From contig NZ_OY762015.1 in NCBI RefSeq assembly GCF_963665055.1, positions 1,116,001 through 1,180,000 of the forward strand: DNA of 64,000 nucleotides, given 5' to 3'. The translations under genes and the position numbers were made by a program. Numbering within the stretch: position 1 is the stretch's first letter; each line of letters begins with the position of its first letter. This DNA comes from an uncultured Methanobacterium sp. (lineage in GTDB: Archaea > Methanobacteriota > Methanobacteria > Methanobacteriales > Methanobacteriaceae). Below the pieces are notes generated by a model. It worked only from the letters and a program-made list of their open reading frames with translations. It did no database searches and was not told the origin of the DNA. Below, one piece after another: positions 37,277 through 47,005 of the stretch.

Positions 37277-38251
37277 TTGAAAGAAGATTACTGGAAAGAC
37301 AAAAATGTCTTCATAACAGGTTGTACCGGTTTTTTAGGTTCTTGGCTAACTAAAAAGCTAGTGGAACAAGATGCAAATGTGATTGGGTTAATTAGAGATT
37401 TGGTTCCAAGATCCAATCTTAATTGGTCTGGTTTTCATGATAAAATAATTACTGTCAGGGGAGAATTAGAAGATTACTTCTTATTAGAACGTGTTTTAAA
37501 TGAATATGAAATTGATTCTGTTTTTCATTTAGGAGCACAGACAATAGTTACTATTGCTAATAGAAATCCTCTTTCAACCTTTGATACCAATATTAAAGGT
37601 ACTTGGAATTTGTTAGAAGCATGCCGACGTTCCCCAACACTTGAAAGAATTGTTTTTGCCTCTAGTGACAAAGCATATGGTGCTCAAAATAATTTGCCCT
37701 ACGATGAAAAAACACCGTTAGAAGGAAGACATCCATATGATGTTTCTAAAAGCTGTGCAGATTTGATCTGTAGATCATATTATGAGACTTATGAATTACC
37801 AGTATGTGTAACCCGCTGTGGTAATTTTTATGGAGGGGGTGATTTAAACTTTAATCGGATTGTTCCAGGAACTATTCGTTCTATTTTGAGAAACCAGAGA
37901 CCCATCATTAGAAGTGATGGTAGCATGATACGTGATTATTTCTACATTGAAGATGGAGCTGAAGCTTACTTAACTCTAGCAGAGAAAATGGATAACTTAA
38001 AAATACACGGCCATGGGTTTAATTTCAGCAATGAAGAGCCTGTTGACGTGGTTGGGATCGTGGAGAGTGTTTTAAAAGTAATGGATAGTGATCTTGAACC
38101 AGTAATCCTAAATCAAGCTTCCAATGAAATTGAAAACCAATATCTTTCATCTGAAAAAGCTAAAAGCCTTTTAAATTGGACACCAACTTACACAATAGAA
38201 GAAGGTCTTAAAAAGACCGTTGACTGGTACAAAAAATTTTTGAAACATTGA
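37277..38251 (+). CDS. rfbG: CDP-glucose 4,6-dehydratase
   Basis: An extended SDR that converts CDP-glucose to CDP-4-keto-6-deoxyglucose. The NAD-binding motif is VFITGCTGFLGSWLTKKL, the catalytic pair is in HPYDVSKSCADLI (Tyr-x3-Lys), and SSDKAYG lies upstream of it. The 324-aa length is shorter than the usual roughly 355-360 aa, mainly at the C-terminus. The start is TTG 37277, supported by GGAAGGA 8 bases upstream. RfbF immediately upstream makes its substrate. Confidence 0.92.
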   Translation: MKEDYWKDKNVFITGCTGFLGSWLTKKLVEQDANVIGLIRDLVPRSNLNWSGFHDKIITVRGELEDYFLLERVLNEYEIDSVFHLGAQTIVTIANRNPLSTFDTNIKGTWNLLEACRRSPTLERIVFASSDKAYGAQNNLPYDEKTPLEGRHPYDVSKSCADLICRSYYETYELPVCVTRCGNFYGGGDLNFNRIVPGTIRSILRNQRPIIRSDGSMIRDYFYIEDGAEAYLTLAEKMDNLKIHGHGFNFSNEEPVDVVGIVESVLKVMDSDLEPVILNQASNEIENQYLSSEKAKSLLNWTPTYTIEEGLKKTVDWYKKFLKH

Positions 38252-38336
38252 TTATATGTTAAACTATAATTACTAAGCTTATATTCTTAATTCAAATAAA
38301 TTGAGCAGTCAAAAAATGAAAAAATGTGGGACCTAT

Positions 38337-40079
38337 ATGAAAATTTCAGATTATATAATTGATTCTCTTGTAAATGAAGGAGTGACTCATGTCTTTGAAG
38401 TTTGCGGAGGTGCATTATCACATTTACTAGATTCTATGTATGATAGAACTGATATTAAAACTGTCTCCATGCATCATGAAATGGCCGCAGCCATAGCTGC
38501 TGAAGGTTATGGGAGAATTAGTGGTAAAATTGGGGTTGCAATGGCAACCAGCGGCCCGGGTGCAACAAATTTGATAACTGGAATTGGAAGTTGTTTTTTT
38601 GATTCTGTACCCTCACTATTTTTAACAGGACAGGTAAATACTTATGAATACAAATTCGATCGTCCGGTTCGGCAGGTCGGTTTTCAAGAAACAGACATTG
38701 TAAGCATTGTAAAACCCATTGTTAAAGATGCTGTACTTGTCAGTGACGCCACAGATATTAAATATTTAACTGAAAAAATGTTATTTATCGCTAAAAATGG
38801 CCGTCCTGGCCCAACCCTTATTGATCTACCCATGAACATACAACGCGAAGAAGTAGATGTAAAACATTTAAAATCTTATGTAAGTGATAATAAAAAAGAT
38901 AATATAGATGAAGATGTTAAAAAAGCAGTTAAAAGCATCCAATCATCTTCAAGGCCCGTTGTTTTAGTTGGTGGGGGTGTTAGGATTTCAGATGCAACCT
39001 CTGAACTTCTAGAATTGATTAATAAAATAGGAATACCCGTAGTATCATCATTAATGGGTTTAGATGCATTCCCTCATGATAATCATTCATTTATGGGCAT
39101 GATAGGGACATATGGTAACCGTTATGCAAACCTTACAATTGCTAATGCAGACCTAGTAATTGCCCTAGGAACTAGATTTGACACTAGACAGACTGGAACT
39201 AGGCCTGAAACATTTGCCCGTTCTGCTAAAATAATTCACGTTGATTTAGATAAAAATGAATTAAATAATAAAATTAATGTGGATTTACCTATAAATTCAG
39301 ATATAAAAGAATTTCTAGTCAAAATAAATAGTAAATTAGATAAATACAATGCAAAACCTTTTAAGAACTGGAAAAATAGAATAAAGATATTCAAAGAGAA
39401 ATATCCTTCATTTAAAACACCAAAAAATGATCATATAGCTCCGAATTATTTTATGCATAAATTATCCGAATTTTTGCCTGAAGATACGATAATATGTGTA
39501 GATGTCGGTCAAAATCAAATATGGGCCGCCCAATCTTTAGAACTTAAGGAACATCAAAGATTTTTAACAGAAGGAGGGATGGCATCTATTGGTTCTGCTT
39601 TACCTCTTGCCATAGGTGCTTCTTTTGCAGACCCAAATAAAAACATAGTTGTAATTACTGGGGATGGTGGATTTCAGTTAAACATACAGGAGTTACAGAC
39701 TGTATTCCATCATCAAATTCCTATTAAAATCATATTACTTAACAATTATGGATATGGGATGATAAGACAATTTCAAGAACAATATTTTAACTGTAGATTC
39801 CAGTCAACAGGTGCTGATTACAGTTGTCCAAATTTTCAAGATGTTGTTTCGGCATATAAAATATCAACTATGAAAATTTCAACTAACATTGAAATTGATA
39901 ATTCATTAGAGAAACTTTTTGCAAATTCTTATCCAATGTTCCTTGAAGTAGATATAAACCCAAAATTTAAAGCAACACCCAAACTTTCAGTAAATAAACC
40001 AGTTGAAGATCAAGAACCTCTCCTACCAATCGAAGAACATAAATCAAACATGTTAATCGATGTTATTGATCGAAAATAA
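38337..40079 (+). CDS. Thiamine-diphosphate enzyme, acetolactate-synthase-like (YerE-type candidate)
   Basis: A ThDP-dependent enzyme of about 580 aa in the acetohydroxyacid-synthase superfamily. The catalytic Glu48 lies in HHEMAAAIAAEGYGR. A central FAD/nucleotide domain follows, and the ThDP-Mg motif runs from GDGG (near residue 442) to NN (near 469). In amino-acid synthesis this fold makes acetolactate. Its position between rfbG and rfbH instead suggests a sugar-modifying role like YerE of Yersinia, which adds a two-carbon unit from pyruvate to a CDP-4-keto-3,6-dideoxyhexose. No AHAS regulatory subunit gene is adjacent. ATG 38337 is preferred; an in-frame TTG at 38301 is open. Confidence 0.83.
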   Translation: MKISDYIIDSLVNEGVTHVFEVCGGALSHLLDSMYDRTDIKTVSMHHEMAAAIAAEGYGRISGKIGVAMATSGPGATNLITGIGSCFFDSVPSLFLTGQVNTYEYKFDRPVRQVGFQETDIVSIVKPIVKDAVLVSDATDIKYLTEKMLFIAKNGRPGPTLIDLPMNIQREEVDVKHLKSYVSDNKKDNIDEDVKKAVKSIQSSSRPVVLVGGGVRISDATSELLELINKIGIPVVSSLMGLDAFPHDNHSFMGMIGTYGNRYANLTIANADLVIALGTRFDTRQTGTRPETFARSAKIIHVDLDKNELNNKINVDLPINSDIKEFLVKINSKLDKYNAKPFKNWKNRIKIFKEKYPSFKTPKNDHIAPNYFMHKLSEFLPEDTIICVDVGQNQIWAAQSLELKEHQRFLTEGGMASIGSALPLAIGASFADPNKNIVVITGDGGFQLNIQELQTVFHHQIPIKIILLNNYGYGMIRQFQEQYFNCRFQSTGADYSCPNFQDVVSAYKISTMKISTNIEIDNSLEKLFANSYPMFLEVDINPKFKATPKLSVNKPVEDQEPLLPIEEHKSNMLIDVIDRK

Positions 40080-40132
40080 ATGACTTATAAATTAACCAAT
40101 AAAATCTAATAAATTGAAGAGTTGATGCTTTA

Positions 40133-41050
40133 ATGAATCTTAACCAATTAAAAATACATTATTTAGATGGGGAAATAACTAAAGAAAAATATATCCAGGA
40201 CATGTATCAAATACATAAGACTCTATTTGAATATAGTAAATTTTTAAAAGATACTGATATTAAAAAAATCGAAATAAGTGATGATAGTATTCTGATGACA
40301 TCGAGAGAGTCAGATATAAAAATAATATGTAATCCCAATGATTATCGCATAATACCCATTGAAATTTTGAATTTCGGTTTTTATGAGAAAGAAGAACTTG
40401 ACATGGTCTTAAAATTAGTGGAAAAAGGTTTCTATTTTTATGATATTGGTGCTAATATCGGTTGGTACTCCATCAACATCGCTAAAAAGGTTGAAAATAT
40501 AAAAATTTTTGCATTTGAACCTATTCCAATAACTTACAATTATCTAAAAAAGAATATTGAACTTAACAATTTATCACAAATCTCTACATTTAACTTTGGA
40601 CTTTCAGATGAAGAAAATGAATTTATATTCTATTATTACCCTGAAGGTTCTGTTAATGCTTCATTAGTCAACTTATCAAAACGTCAGAGCGTCGAAGAAG
40701 TTCTCTGTAATGTAAAAAAACTTGATAATTTTGTTCAAGATAAGCCAGTCGACTTCATAAAGTGTGATGTTGAAGGTGCGGAATTGTTGGTATTTAAAGG
40801 AGGCTTAAAAAGCATTAACAAACATAAGCCCATAATTTTCACAGAGTTATTACGTAAATGGGCTTTTAAATTTGATTATCATCCCCAAGATGTAGTAGAA
40901 ATATTAAAGGATTTAGGATATTCTTGTTATGTTATTGAAGGAAAAAACCTTATAAAAATAGACAGAATTACTGAAGAAACAGTTCAAACTAATTTTTTGT
41001 TTTTGCATTATGAAAAACATGACAAGCAAATTAAGGAACTTGTTTTATAA
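40133..41050 (+). CDS. FkbM-family methyltransferase
   Basis: A 305-aa SAM-dependent methyltransferase. Motif I is YDIGANIGWYSI, the acidic post-I residue is in FAFEPIP, and the FkbM hallmark is VDFIKCDVEGAELLVFKGG. These enzymes usually O-methylate sugars or polyketides. The N-terminal 90 residues lack a recognised domain. It lies inside the rfbF-rfbH series, so methylation of the deoxysugar or the finished glycan is inferred. Confidence 0.88.
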   Translation: MNLNQLKIHYLDGEITKEKYIQDMYQIHKTLFEYSKFLKDTDIKKIEISDDSILMTSRESDIKIICNPNDYRIIPIEILNFGFYEKEELDMVLKLVEKGFYFYDIGANIGWYSINIAKKVENIKIFAFEPIPITYNYLKKNIELNNLSQISTFNFGLSDEENEFIFYYYPEGSVNASLVNLSKRQSVEEVLCNVKKLDNFVQDKPVDFIKCDVEGAELLVFKGGLKSINKHKPIIFTELLRKWAFKFDYHPQDVVEILKDLGYSCYVIEGKNLIKIDRITEETVQTNFLFLHYEKHDKQIKELVL

Positions 41051-41081
41051 TCATTATTAATTCAAAATTCGGGCGATTCCA

Positions 41082-42131
41082 ATGTACAATCCAATTGTTA
41101 AAGAAGATATGAAATTCATTATCAACAATGATATTCCTTGGAATAACTTAGAAGGAAAAACTATTTTAATATCAGGGGCTAATGGCTTTTTAGCATCTTA
41201 CATCGTTAAAACTATATTGTACTTAAATGAAAATTTTTTCGAATCGAATGCTAAAATTATTGGATTAGTGAGAAATAAAAACAAGGCATTGGAAAAATTT
41301 CCCAAAAAAAATGATGCGTTAACACTACAAGTACAAGATTTATGCCAACCATTAAAAACCAATTTTGATACTGATTTCATAATACATGCAGCAAGCCAAG
41401 CCAGCCCTAAATACTATAATCAAGATCCAGTTGGTACCCTCTGCCCCAATATTGTAGGTACTTACCAGTTACTTGAATTGGCCCGAAAAAATGACTTAGA
41501 AAATTTTTTATTTTTTAGTAGTGGGGAAGTTTATGGTGAGACCAAGCACTTTCCTACCTCAGAGAACGATTATGGTTATGTGAATCCTACTGAAATCAGA
41601 TCATGCTATGCTGAGAGTAAAAGAATGGGGGAAAATATGTGTGTCTCCTGGTTTAAACAATATGGTGTGCCTACTAAAATAATTCGCCCATTCCATACAT
41701 ATGGGCCAGGTATGAGTTTAGATGATGGTCGGGTTTTTGCAGATTTTGTTTCCGACATCATAAACCGTCAAAACATTGTAATGAAAAGTCATGGGAAAGC
41801 TAAAAGAGCATTTTGCTATTTAGCTGATGCTATTGCCGGCTTTTTTACAGTATTATTTAAAGGTCAAAAAGGTGAATCCTATAATGTTGGTAATGATAAA
41901 GGAGAAATTAGTATCAGTGATTTAGCTAATAAACTAGTCAATTTATATCCAGAATACAAGTTAAAGGTAATTAGAGAAATACGAAAAGATTCCGATTACC
42001 TTGAAAGCAAGATATCAAGAAACTCTCCAGACATATCAAAAATTCGTTCATTAGGTTGGGAACCTTATTATTCTATTGATGAGGGATTTAAAAGGACAGT
42101 AGAAAGCTTTAATTTTACGAAAATTCATTAA
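41082..42131 (+). CDS. Extended SDR: NAD-dependent epimerase/dehydratase/reductase
   Basis: A 349-aa nucleotide-sugar SDR. ILISGANGFLASYIVKT binds NAD, and SCYAESKRMGENMC carries the Tyr-x3-Lys pair with FFSSGEVYG before it. RPFHTYGPGM is typical of UDP-/dTDP-sugar enzymes. Between the ThDP enzyme and rfbH it could act as the epimerase or ketoreductase that finishes a branched or 3,6-dideoxy sugar. The residues cannot tell dehydratase from reductase, so the step is inferred from context. Confidence 0.85.
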   Translation: MYNPIVKEDMKFIINNDIPWNNLEGKTILISGANGFLASYIVKTILYLNENFFESNAKIIGLVRNKNKALEKFPKKNDALTLQVQDLCQPLKTNFDTDFIIHAASQASPKYYNQDPVGTLCPNIVGTYQLLELARKNDLENFLFFSSGEVYGETKHFPTSENDYGYVNPTEIRSCYAESKRMGENMCVSWFKQYGVPTKIIRPFHTYGPGMSLDDGRVFADFVSDIINRQNIVMKSHGKAKRAFCYLADAIAGFFTVLFKGQKGESYNVGNDKGEISISDLANKLVNLYPEYKLKVIREIRKDSDYLESKISRNSPDISKIRSLGWEPYYSIDEGFKRTVESFNFTKIH

Positions 42132-42143
42132 GGATGTGGATGT

Positions 42144-43457
42144 GTGGATGAAAAAAAACTTCGAATGGAAATATTTGAAAAAATCATTGCATTTTATAAA
42201 CTTAAGACCGAAAAAGAAGCATTCATTCCTGGCGAATCTCATATTAACTATGCGGGGAGAATTTATAACGAAAATGAAATGATTGCTTTAGTAGATTCTG
42301 CTCTTGACTTCTGGCTTACGGCTGGCAGATATGCACAAAAATTCGAAGAATCACTTGCTGAATTCTTAGATATTAAATACTGTTTAACAACAAACTCAGG
42401 GTCATCCGCTAATTTACTTGCCATTTCCGCACTCACCTCCCCCAAGCTAGGTGAAAAGAGATTGATAGCAGGCGATGAAGTTATTACAACTGCATGTGGA
42501 TTTCCAACAACCTTAAATCCCATTATTCAAAACAATTTAAAACCCGTCTTTATTGATGTTGAGCTGGGAACTTACAATATTAAAACTGAAATTATTGAAG
42601 AAGCTATAACCGATAAAACAAAAGCCATCTTTGTACCACATACTCTAGGAAATCCAGTTAATATTGATAAAATTATTGAAATAGTTAAAAATCATGATTT
42701 ATGGTTTGTTGAAGATAACTGTGACGCATTAGGCTCTCAGTATAATGGAAAATATACGGGATCCTTTGGACATATTTCAACTTGTAGTTTTTATCCGGCT
42801 CATCATATAACAATGGGTGAAGGTGGAGCTGTCTTAACAAACGATCCTTTATTAAAAGATATAATAACCTCATTTAGGGATTGGGGTAGAGATTGCTGGT
42901 GTGAACCCGGTTGTGATAACACTTGCGGAAAAAGATTTGGTTGGCAATTGGGAGAATTGCCTTATGGATATGATCACAAATACATTTATTCCCATATTGG
43001 CTACAACCTAAAAGTAACGGATATGCAAGCTGCCGTGGGAGTAGAACAGTTGAAAAAACTTCCAAACTTCATTCAAACTCGTAAAGGTAATTTTGAAGAA
43101 ATTTATAGGCGATTAAAGATATATGATGAATATTTGGTATTACCTCAAAGGGAAGAAAATGCCAATCCCAGCTGGTTTGGATTCCCAATTTTAGTGAAAG
43201 ATAATGCTCCATTTATCCGTGATGATTTGGTAAATCACCTAGAAAAAAATAAGATAGCCACTAGAATGCTTTTCGGTGGTAATTTAACAAAACAGCCAGC
43301 TTATCAGGATGTTGATTACAGAATAGCTGGTTCTCTAGAAAATACTGATATGGTGATTAATAATTTATTTTGGATAGGAGTTTACCCCGGTATAACTACA
43401 GAAAAAATGGACTACATGCTGAACATCTTTGAAACCTTCATGAATGGGATTAAATGA
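42144..43457 (+). CDS. rfbH: CDP-4-keto-6-deoxyglucose 3-dehydrase (E1)
   Basis: A PMP and [2Fe-2S] enzyme that removes the C3 hydroxyl to give 3,6-dideoxyhexoses. The 437-aa length matches the family. The diagnostic residues are all present: His220 at the place of the aminotransferase Lys (SFYPAHHITMGEGG), and the cluster ligands Cys193, Cys251, Cys253 and Cys261 (DCWCEPG, DNTC). Numbering follows a GTG start at 42144, with AAGGATG upstream. The reductase partner E3 (AscD/DdhD type) is not in this window. Its stop overlaps the flippase start (ATGA). Confidence 0.95.
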   Translation: MDEKKLRMEIFEKIIAFYKLKTEKEAFIPGESHINYAGRIYNENEMIALVDSALDFWLTAGRYAQKFEESLAEFLDIKYCLTTNSGSSANLLAISALTSPKLGEKRLIAGDEVITTACGFPTTLNPIIQNNLKPVFIDVELGTYNIKTEIIEEAITDKTKAIFVPHTLGNPVNIDKIIEIVKNHDLWFVEDNCDALGSQYNGKYTGSFGHISTCSFYPAHHITMGEGGAVLTNDPLLKDIITSFRDWGRDCWCEPGCDNTCGKRFGWQLGELPYGYDHKYIYSHIGYNLKVTDMQAAVGVEQLKKLPNFIQTRKGNFEEIYRRLKIYDEYLVLPQREENANPSWFGFPILVKDNAPFIRDDLVNHLEKNKIATRMLFGGNLTKQPAYQDVDYRIAGSLENTDMVINNLFWIGVYPGITTEKMDYMLNIFETFMNGIK

Positions 43458-44827
43458 AAATTTCAGAATATATTCTCAGGATACCTGGCTTGAAACAGAT
43501 CATATCATTATTAGGTATTGATAAAGCAATTATTTACACTAATATAGGGCTTTTATGGACTTCAATATCTGGATTTTTCTCTGTAATCTTCATCGTGAAA
43601 TTCCTTACCATCTCCCAGCAGGGTTACTGGTACACATTTACCAGCTTAGGTGCACTGACTACATTTGCAGAACTGGGATTTACCACCATTATCACTCAGT
43701 TCATTAGCCATGAATATGCGCATCTTGAAGAGAAAAATGGTGTATTAAACGGCAATAAAGACAGAATAGACAGGACCATTTCCCTGATCAAATTCTCTTT
43801 TAAATTTTATCTGGTTATCATATCTATAGCATTTCTGATATTATCAACTATTGGTGTGATTTTTTTAGGCGAATTAACCAGTGATTACCAAATACTGTTA
43901 GCATGGATATTATACTCATTTACCGGCGCCCTCATGTTAATGGTTACTTTATTTGGAGCTGTCTTAAAAGGATTTAACAAAGTTGAGAAGGTACAAAAAG
44001 TCATCACCCTAGCAGGTATTGCAAGCAGCGTAACGATGTGGATTGCACTATTTTTGGGTCTGGGTTTATGGTCACTGGGATTCGCTGGATTGGTAAACAT
44101 CTTATTTTGTCTTTTATTGTATATCCATTCTTCATATGATTTATTTAATCAAATAGCTCATAAAAAGGTTGTGGGAAAATATCGCTGGCTTAAAGAAACC
44201 ATACCCTTGCAGTGGAGATATGCAGTAAGCTGGATATCAGGATATTTTATATTCCAGTTCATGGTACCAGTAGCAATGTTCTATGCTGGTGCCCCAACGG
44301 CCGGGAAGTTGGGATTATCATTAGTAATGGTTAGATTCGTTCAAAGTATGGCCAGTTCATGGGGTATGACCAAGGTGCCCCAATTAAACATTTATGTTGC
44401 CCAAAAAACTCGGAAAAACCTGGATGAACTGTTCAAAAATATCCAATGGCAAAGTTTAATGGTATATATACTTGGATCAGTTGGATTGATTTTTACCATG
44501 CTCATCATTTTCCCTATTGTTAATTGGGAGAATAGGATACTTCCAATTGAAGAAATTATTATTTTATTCATCGCAGAAGGAATAAACTTGATAGTTTTCA
44601 ACTGGGCTTTCTATTTAAGGGCCCACAAACAAGAACCCTACATGCGAATATCACTGCTAAATGCAACATTAGTTGCATTAGGAATATGGGTCAGTTACTA
44701 TCTATTCTCATCAACGTTCATTGCGTTATTTAGCTTTTTAATGGTTCAATTAATTATGTTAATTCCCGCAAGAAGAATACTTGTAAATAAAAAAAAGGAA
44801 TACGAAAAAGGGGAAATAGGATACTAA
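43454..44827 (+). CDS. Oligosaccharide flippase (Wzx/MATE-like)
   Basis: A 457-aa polytopic protein with about 12-14 hydrophobic helices, of the polysaccharide-biosynthesis (PST/MOP) exporter superfamily. It should move a lipid-linked glycan from the cytoplasmic to the outer face. The N-terminal part (IGLLWTSISGFFSVIFIVKFLT) and the middle (RYAVSWISGYFIFQFMVPVAMFYAGAPTAGKLGLSL) fit the family. It overlaps rfbH by 4 bases, so its substrate probably contains the deoxysugar made by the upstream genes. Confidence 0.88.
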   Translation: MKISEYILRIPGLKQIISLLGIDKAIIYTNIGLLWTSISGFFSVIFIVKFLTISQQGYWYTFTSLGALTTFAELGFTTIITQFISHEYAHLEEKNGVLNGNKDRIDRTISLIKFSFKFYLVIISIAFLILSTIGVIFLGELTSDYQILLAWILYSFTGALMLMVTLFGAVLKGFNKVEKVQKVITLAGIASSVTMWIALFLGLGLWSLGFAGLVNILFCLLLYIHSSYDLFNQIAHKKVVGKYRWLKETIPLQWRYAVSWISGYFIFQFMVPVAMFYAGAPTAGKLGLSLVMVRFVQSMASSWGMTKVPQLNIYVAQKTRKNLDELFKNIQWQSLMVYILGSVGLIFTMLIIFPIVNWENRILPIEEIIILFIAEGINLIVFNWAFYLRAHKQEPYMRISLLNATLVALGIWVSYYLFSSTFIALFSFLMVQLIMLIPARRILVNKKKEYEKGEIGY

Positions 44828-44885
44828 AATAGAATAAATGTTTTAAACATGAACTATTCTATTATTAATTATTAAGGGAGAGAAT

Positions 44886-45830
44886 ATGATTGAAGAGAAA
44901 GTTGAAATTGTGTTGATTACTTACAACAGGGCAAAAGATCTTGAAAATACATTTAAACAGTTAATTGAAAGTCCATTTTCTGATTGTAAGTTCACGGTTC
45001 TTGATAACTGTTCTACGGACATAACACCCAAAATTTGCGTTAAATGGCAAAAAATATTCCCAAATATGAATATTATAAGGCATGACAAAAACATTGGCGC
45101 TGGTCCTAATGCTTTAAGAGCAGTTGAGACTTCTAATTCCATTTATACCTGGATTCTTTGTGATGATGATAATTATGATTTTTCCAATTGTTCAGATGTT
45201 TTAAATGCCATTGAATCTGAAGAATTTGACATTATCATCGTTACGTCACATTACCTGTCTGGTTGGGAAAGAGGTCTTAAAACTAACAGTATTGAGTTAA
45301 TTGAAAGAGGAGCTAAATATTATAATATCTTAAGTTTTTTACCATCTATCATTTTCAAAACTAGCCTATATGATTCTGATTGTTTTCTTAAAGGATATTC
45401 TAATGTGAATAATTTATATCCCCATTTTGAATTTATCAATAAATCTGTTAATAATCGTTTTTCAGTATACGTGTCAAAAAATGCTATTGTGGTACCTGGA
45501 ACAAACAACTCTTATAGTTTTTCTCAGTTAAAATGGGTTACCTACTGGATAAACAGTTGTGCTACTATAAAGAATAAAAAAATCCGTAAAAAAGCTATCT
45601 ATGGATATGTTAAAGGAGGATCTTTTTTAAAGGATATTATTCTAAAAATAATTTTTGAAAAAAAAAGAAACATAAGTGCTTATAAAAATATATTTTCTCT
45701 GGCATTATCTTTCATAATTTCTTTCGAATACAGTAAAGAAACATTATTATTATTTATAATAATCCCCTTAGCAATATTTCCTTCATTCCCATTTAGATAT
45801 ATTAGAACTTTTAAAAAAACAAACAAATAA
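44886..45830 (+). CDS. Family 2 glycosyltransferase
   Basis: A 314-aa GT-A enzyme with EIVLITYNRAKDLENTFKQL, FTVLDNCSTD, DKNIGAGPNALRAVE and ILCDDDNYDF (metal-binding Asp cluster). The C-terminal part ends in hydrophobic segments around residues 265-305. GGGAGAG lies just before the ATG. It is downstream of the flippase and probably adds one residue of the same glycan. Confidence 0.87.
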   Translation: MIEEKVEIVLITYNRAKDLENTFKQLIESPFSDCKFTVLDNCSTDITPKICVKWQKIFPNMNIIRHDKNIGAGPNALRAVETSNSIYTWILCDDDNYDFSNCSDVLNAIESEEFDIIIVTSHYLSGWERGLKTNSIELIERGAKYYNILSFLPSIIFKTSLYDSDCFLKGYSNVNNLYPHFEFINKSVNNRFSVYVSKNAIVVPGTNNSYSFSQLKWVTYWINSCATIKNKKIRKKAIYGYVKGGSFLKDIILKIIFEKKRNISAYKNIFSLALSFIISFEYSKETLLLFIIIPLAIFPSFPFRYIRTFKKTNK

Positions 45831-46046
45831 CGCTCTTCCGTAAATATGTGGATTCATTTAAATAAATAAAGAGGCACTGTCAAAAAAAAGATGACCATAA
45901 GTATAATTTTAGGGTAATCAATGCTAAAAATTATAAATGATTCATCCACAGCAGATACATAACATTAAGTATTAAACATGACTAAAAAAAAAGATTTAAT
46001 CTAATGAATTCTCATTAAAAGAAACTTTTCGCAGTGGACTGATAAT

Positions 46047-46829
46047 ATGACCAAATCACCGGATTTAAAAGAATACTGGAATGATCGAGGTGACCAAATT
46101 AAAAAATTTGGAAATGAATATTTTTATACCACCACAGAAATTCCCTATTATATTTATAGAAGAGAAAGGATCTTAAAAATTCTCGATGGATTTGATTTCA
46201 AAGAGAAAAAAATATTAGATTATGGATGTGGAGATGGCTTTTACAGCCAATATTTCAATAAAAGAGGAGCATCTGTTGTAGGAGTAGACATCTCCCAAAA
46301 AATGATTGATTTTGCAAAATATAAATATCAAGGGGATAATGATGGAATTAGTTTCTTTTTAACTGATGGACAAAGTTTAAACTTTGATCCCGACTATTTT
46401 GATTTTATAATCTCATCTCTCGTCCTACAACATGTTGTGGACGAAAAAATTTTATCAACTTTATTTAGTGAGTTTTCACGAACTTTGAAGGAAAATGGGG
46501 AATTAATACACTTTGACGGAGTTAAAAAGCAATCCCAGGATGGGGGAACTATTATACTGCGAAATAAGGAGGATTATGTTAAATTTAGTGAAAATAATGG
46601 TTTCCACCTAATTGATAATATAGTGCTTAGTTCACCATTTTATAACTTGGCTATAAAGTCATATTTTCTTTTAAAACTGATTTCACAAAAAAGTGGAATG
46701 AAACCAAGAAATCACAATATTGTTGAAATGAGTATTTCAAAAATTGCAGTATCTATTACCAGAATCCTTGATAAATGGTGGAAAAATGACAATTATGGTT
46801 GTGGTTACTTTAGATACTCTAAAAAATAA
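46047..46829 (+). CDS. Class I SAM-dependent methyltransferase
   Basis: A 260-aa methyltransferase of the UbiE/Methyltransf_11 type. Motif I is KILDYGCGDGFYSQYF, the acidic ribose-binding residue is in VVGVDIS, and motif III-like FDFIISSLVLQHVVDE follows. The substrate is unknown; by position it probably modifies a glycan sugar or lipid. It is separated by about 215 AT-rich bases from the GT2 gene, with GTGGACTGAT upstream of the ATG. Confidence 0.88.
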   Translation: MTKSPDLKEYWNDRGDQIKKFGNEYFYTTTEIPYYIYRRERILKILDGFDFKEKKILDYGCGDGFYSQYFNKRGASVVGVDISQKMIDFAKYKYQGDNDGISFFLTDGQSLNFDPDYFDFIISSLVLQHVVDEKILSTLFSEFSRTLKENGELIHFDGVKKQSQDGGTIILRNKEDYVKFSENNGFHLIDNIVLSSPFYNLAIKSYFLLKLISQKSGMKPRNHNIVEMSISKIAVSITRILDKWWKNDNYGCGYFRYSKK

Positions 46830-47005
46830 TTTTCAGTCTGTTATTCTGTTTTATCATAAAATGTAACGTTATTAATTAATACCAACAACCAAGTTGTTCC
46901 ACTTTTCTTATTCCATTTGATCATTCTTATTTAAAAAGGATGTTCTGTAATAGAATTATAACCAAGTCTCAATGGGAACCATCCACTAAAACAGTTCTAG
47001 TACAT

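Noticed and set aside
45870..45895. GGCACTGTCAAAAAAAAG as an insertion-sequence end
   Set aside because: It resembles some IS termini, but no partner repeat or transposase remnant is nearby.
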